Positions 5,975 through 6,308 of a DNA stretch of 6,308 bases are shown here, piece after piece. The DNA comes from Synergistaceae bacterium (GTDB lineage: Bacteria; Synergistota; Synergistia; Synergistales; Aminobacteriaceae): contig JAFSQO010000475.1 of assembly GCA_017446645.1 (NCBI GenBank), forward strand, positions 1-6,308, in the 5' to 3' direction. Within the stretch, counting starts at the first letter, position 1. Each line of letters starts with the position of its first letter. The position numbers were made by a program, and so were the translations under genes. The notes beneath the pieces are model-generated. The model searched no databases and was not told the origin of the DNA. It saw nothing but the letters and a program-made list of their open reading frames with translations.

Positions 5975-6289
5975 ATGTATGCAGTAATCGAAACAGGCGG
6001 CAAACAGTATCGTGCAAGCGTTGGCGACAAGTTCAGGGTCGAGAAGTTACCCGGCGAAACCAGCACGGAAATAATCTTCGATAAGATTTTAGTCGTTGCT
6101 CCGGACGAGGGCGAAGCTAAATTCGGGACTCCCTACGTTGAGGGCGCAAGGGTTACAGCTGAGATAGTCAAGCAGGCTCGTGCTGACAAGGTTCTGGTTT
6201 TCAAGTACAAGAGCAAGAAGAACATCCGCAAAATGCGCGGTCACCGTCAGTATTTCACCGAAGTCGTAATCAGGAATATCGAAGCATAA
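5975..6289 (+). CDS. rplU: 50S ribosomal protein L21 (bL21)
   Basis: A complete 104-residue protein of the large ribosomal subunit that contacts 23S rRNA. The N-terminus MYAVIETGGKQYRASVGD (1-18) is the family hallmark. The basic segment KYKSKKNIRKMRGHRQYF (77-94) followed by TEVVI contains the RNA-binding signature, including the GHRQ near the end. Length is typical. AGGAGG at 5956-5961 is 13 bases from the ATG, long but in keeping with its neighbours. In most bacteria rplU is followed by rpmA (L27), sometimes with a small cysteine protease gene between; only 19 bases follow here and no terminator is visible in them. It is transcribed from its own promoter and is functionally unrelated to the glycan genes upstream. 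Confidence 0.98.
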   Translation: MYAVIETGGKQYRASVGDKFRVEKLPGETSTEIIFDKILVVAPDEGEAKFGTPYVEGARVTAEIVKQARADKVLVFKYKSKKNIRKMRGHRQYFTEVVIRNIEA

Positions 6290-6308
6290 AATCATTTGGT
6301 AAAGATAA

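Noticed and set aside
5913..5987. 24-codon plus-strand frame from ATG 5913 overlapping the rplU start
   Set aside because: It has no ribosome binding site, runs through both leader hairpins and has no recognisable content; it is most likely chance.

Overview
This 6.3 kb chromosomal window comes from a bacterium of moderate-to-low GC. A small surface-glycan cassette lies between two housekeeping genes: mfd at the left edge and rplU (ribosomal protein L21) at the right. TTG starts, GGAG-type ribosome binding sites placed 10 or more bases from the start codon, and the protein style suggest an uncultured anaerobe. Synergistota is one candidate, but that is a low-confidence impression. Nothing in the window fixes the taxon.

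Layout. (1) Positions 1-2425, minus strand: the first 808 codons of mfd, transcription-repair coupling factor, cut by the left window edge. (2) 2441-3406, minus strand: a family 2 glycosyltransferase just upstream of mfd (15-base gap), probably co-transcribed with it. (3) 3407-3494: an AT-rich divergent promoter region with a plausible -10 box on each strand. (4) 3495-4364, plus strand: a beta-hydroxyacid dehydrogenase of the GarR / 3-hydroxyisobutyrate dehydrogenase family. (5) 4425-5656, plus strand: a WbsX-type protein with a GH99-like domain. Its 5' end carries five tandem copies of the heptamer CAACAAG. (6) 5657-5974: a 318-base stretch without an intact gene. It holds a 50-codon minus-strand gene remnant (5672-5824), an AT-rich segment (about 5828-5880), an extended -10 promoter and a structured leader for rplU. 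(7) 5975-6289: rplU, complete, with the window ending before whatever follows (rpmA is typical).

Main finding. The WbsX gene looks like a phase-variable gene caught in the OFF state. Translation from a TTG at 4425, served by GGAG at 4411-4414, runs through the repeat. With five units it stops at a TAA at 4512-4514, before the conserved domain. The domain frame itself (in frame with its stop at 5656) has no ATG, GTG or TTG upstream of the domain core. Unit counts divisible by three (3, 6, 9) join the TTG to the domain and would give a 412-residue protein at six units. Seven bases is not a multiple of three, so gain or loss of a unit changes the frame, and both wrong phases meet a stop soon after the repeat. 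This has the architecture of a slipped-strand contingency locus controlling a polysaccharide enzyme.

How the genes may work together: the GT2 enzyme and WbsX protein fit synthesis or tailoring of a surface polysaccharide. The dehydrogenase is likely co-transcribed with WbsX, but its substrate is not evident. mfd and rplU appear to be unrelated housekeeping neighbours.
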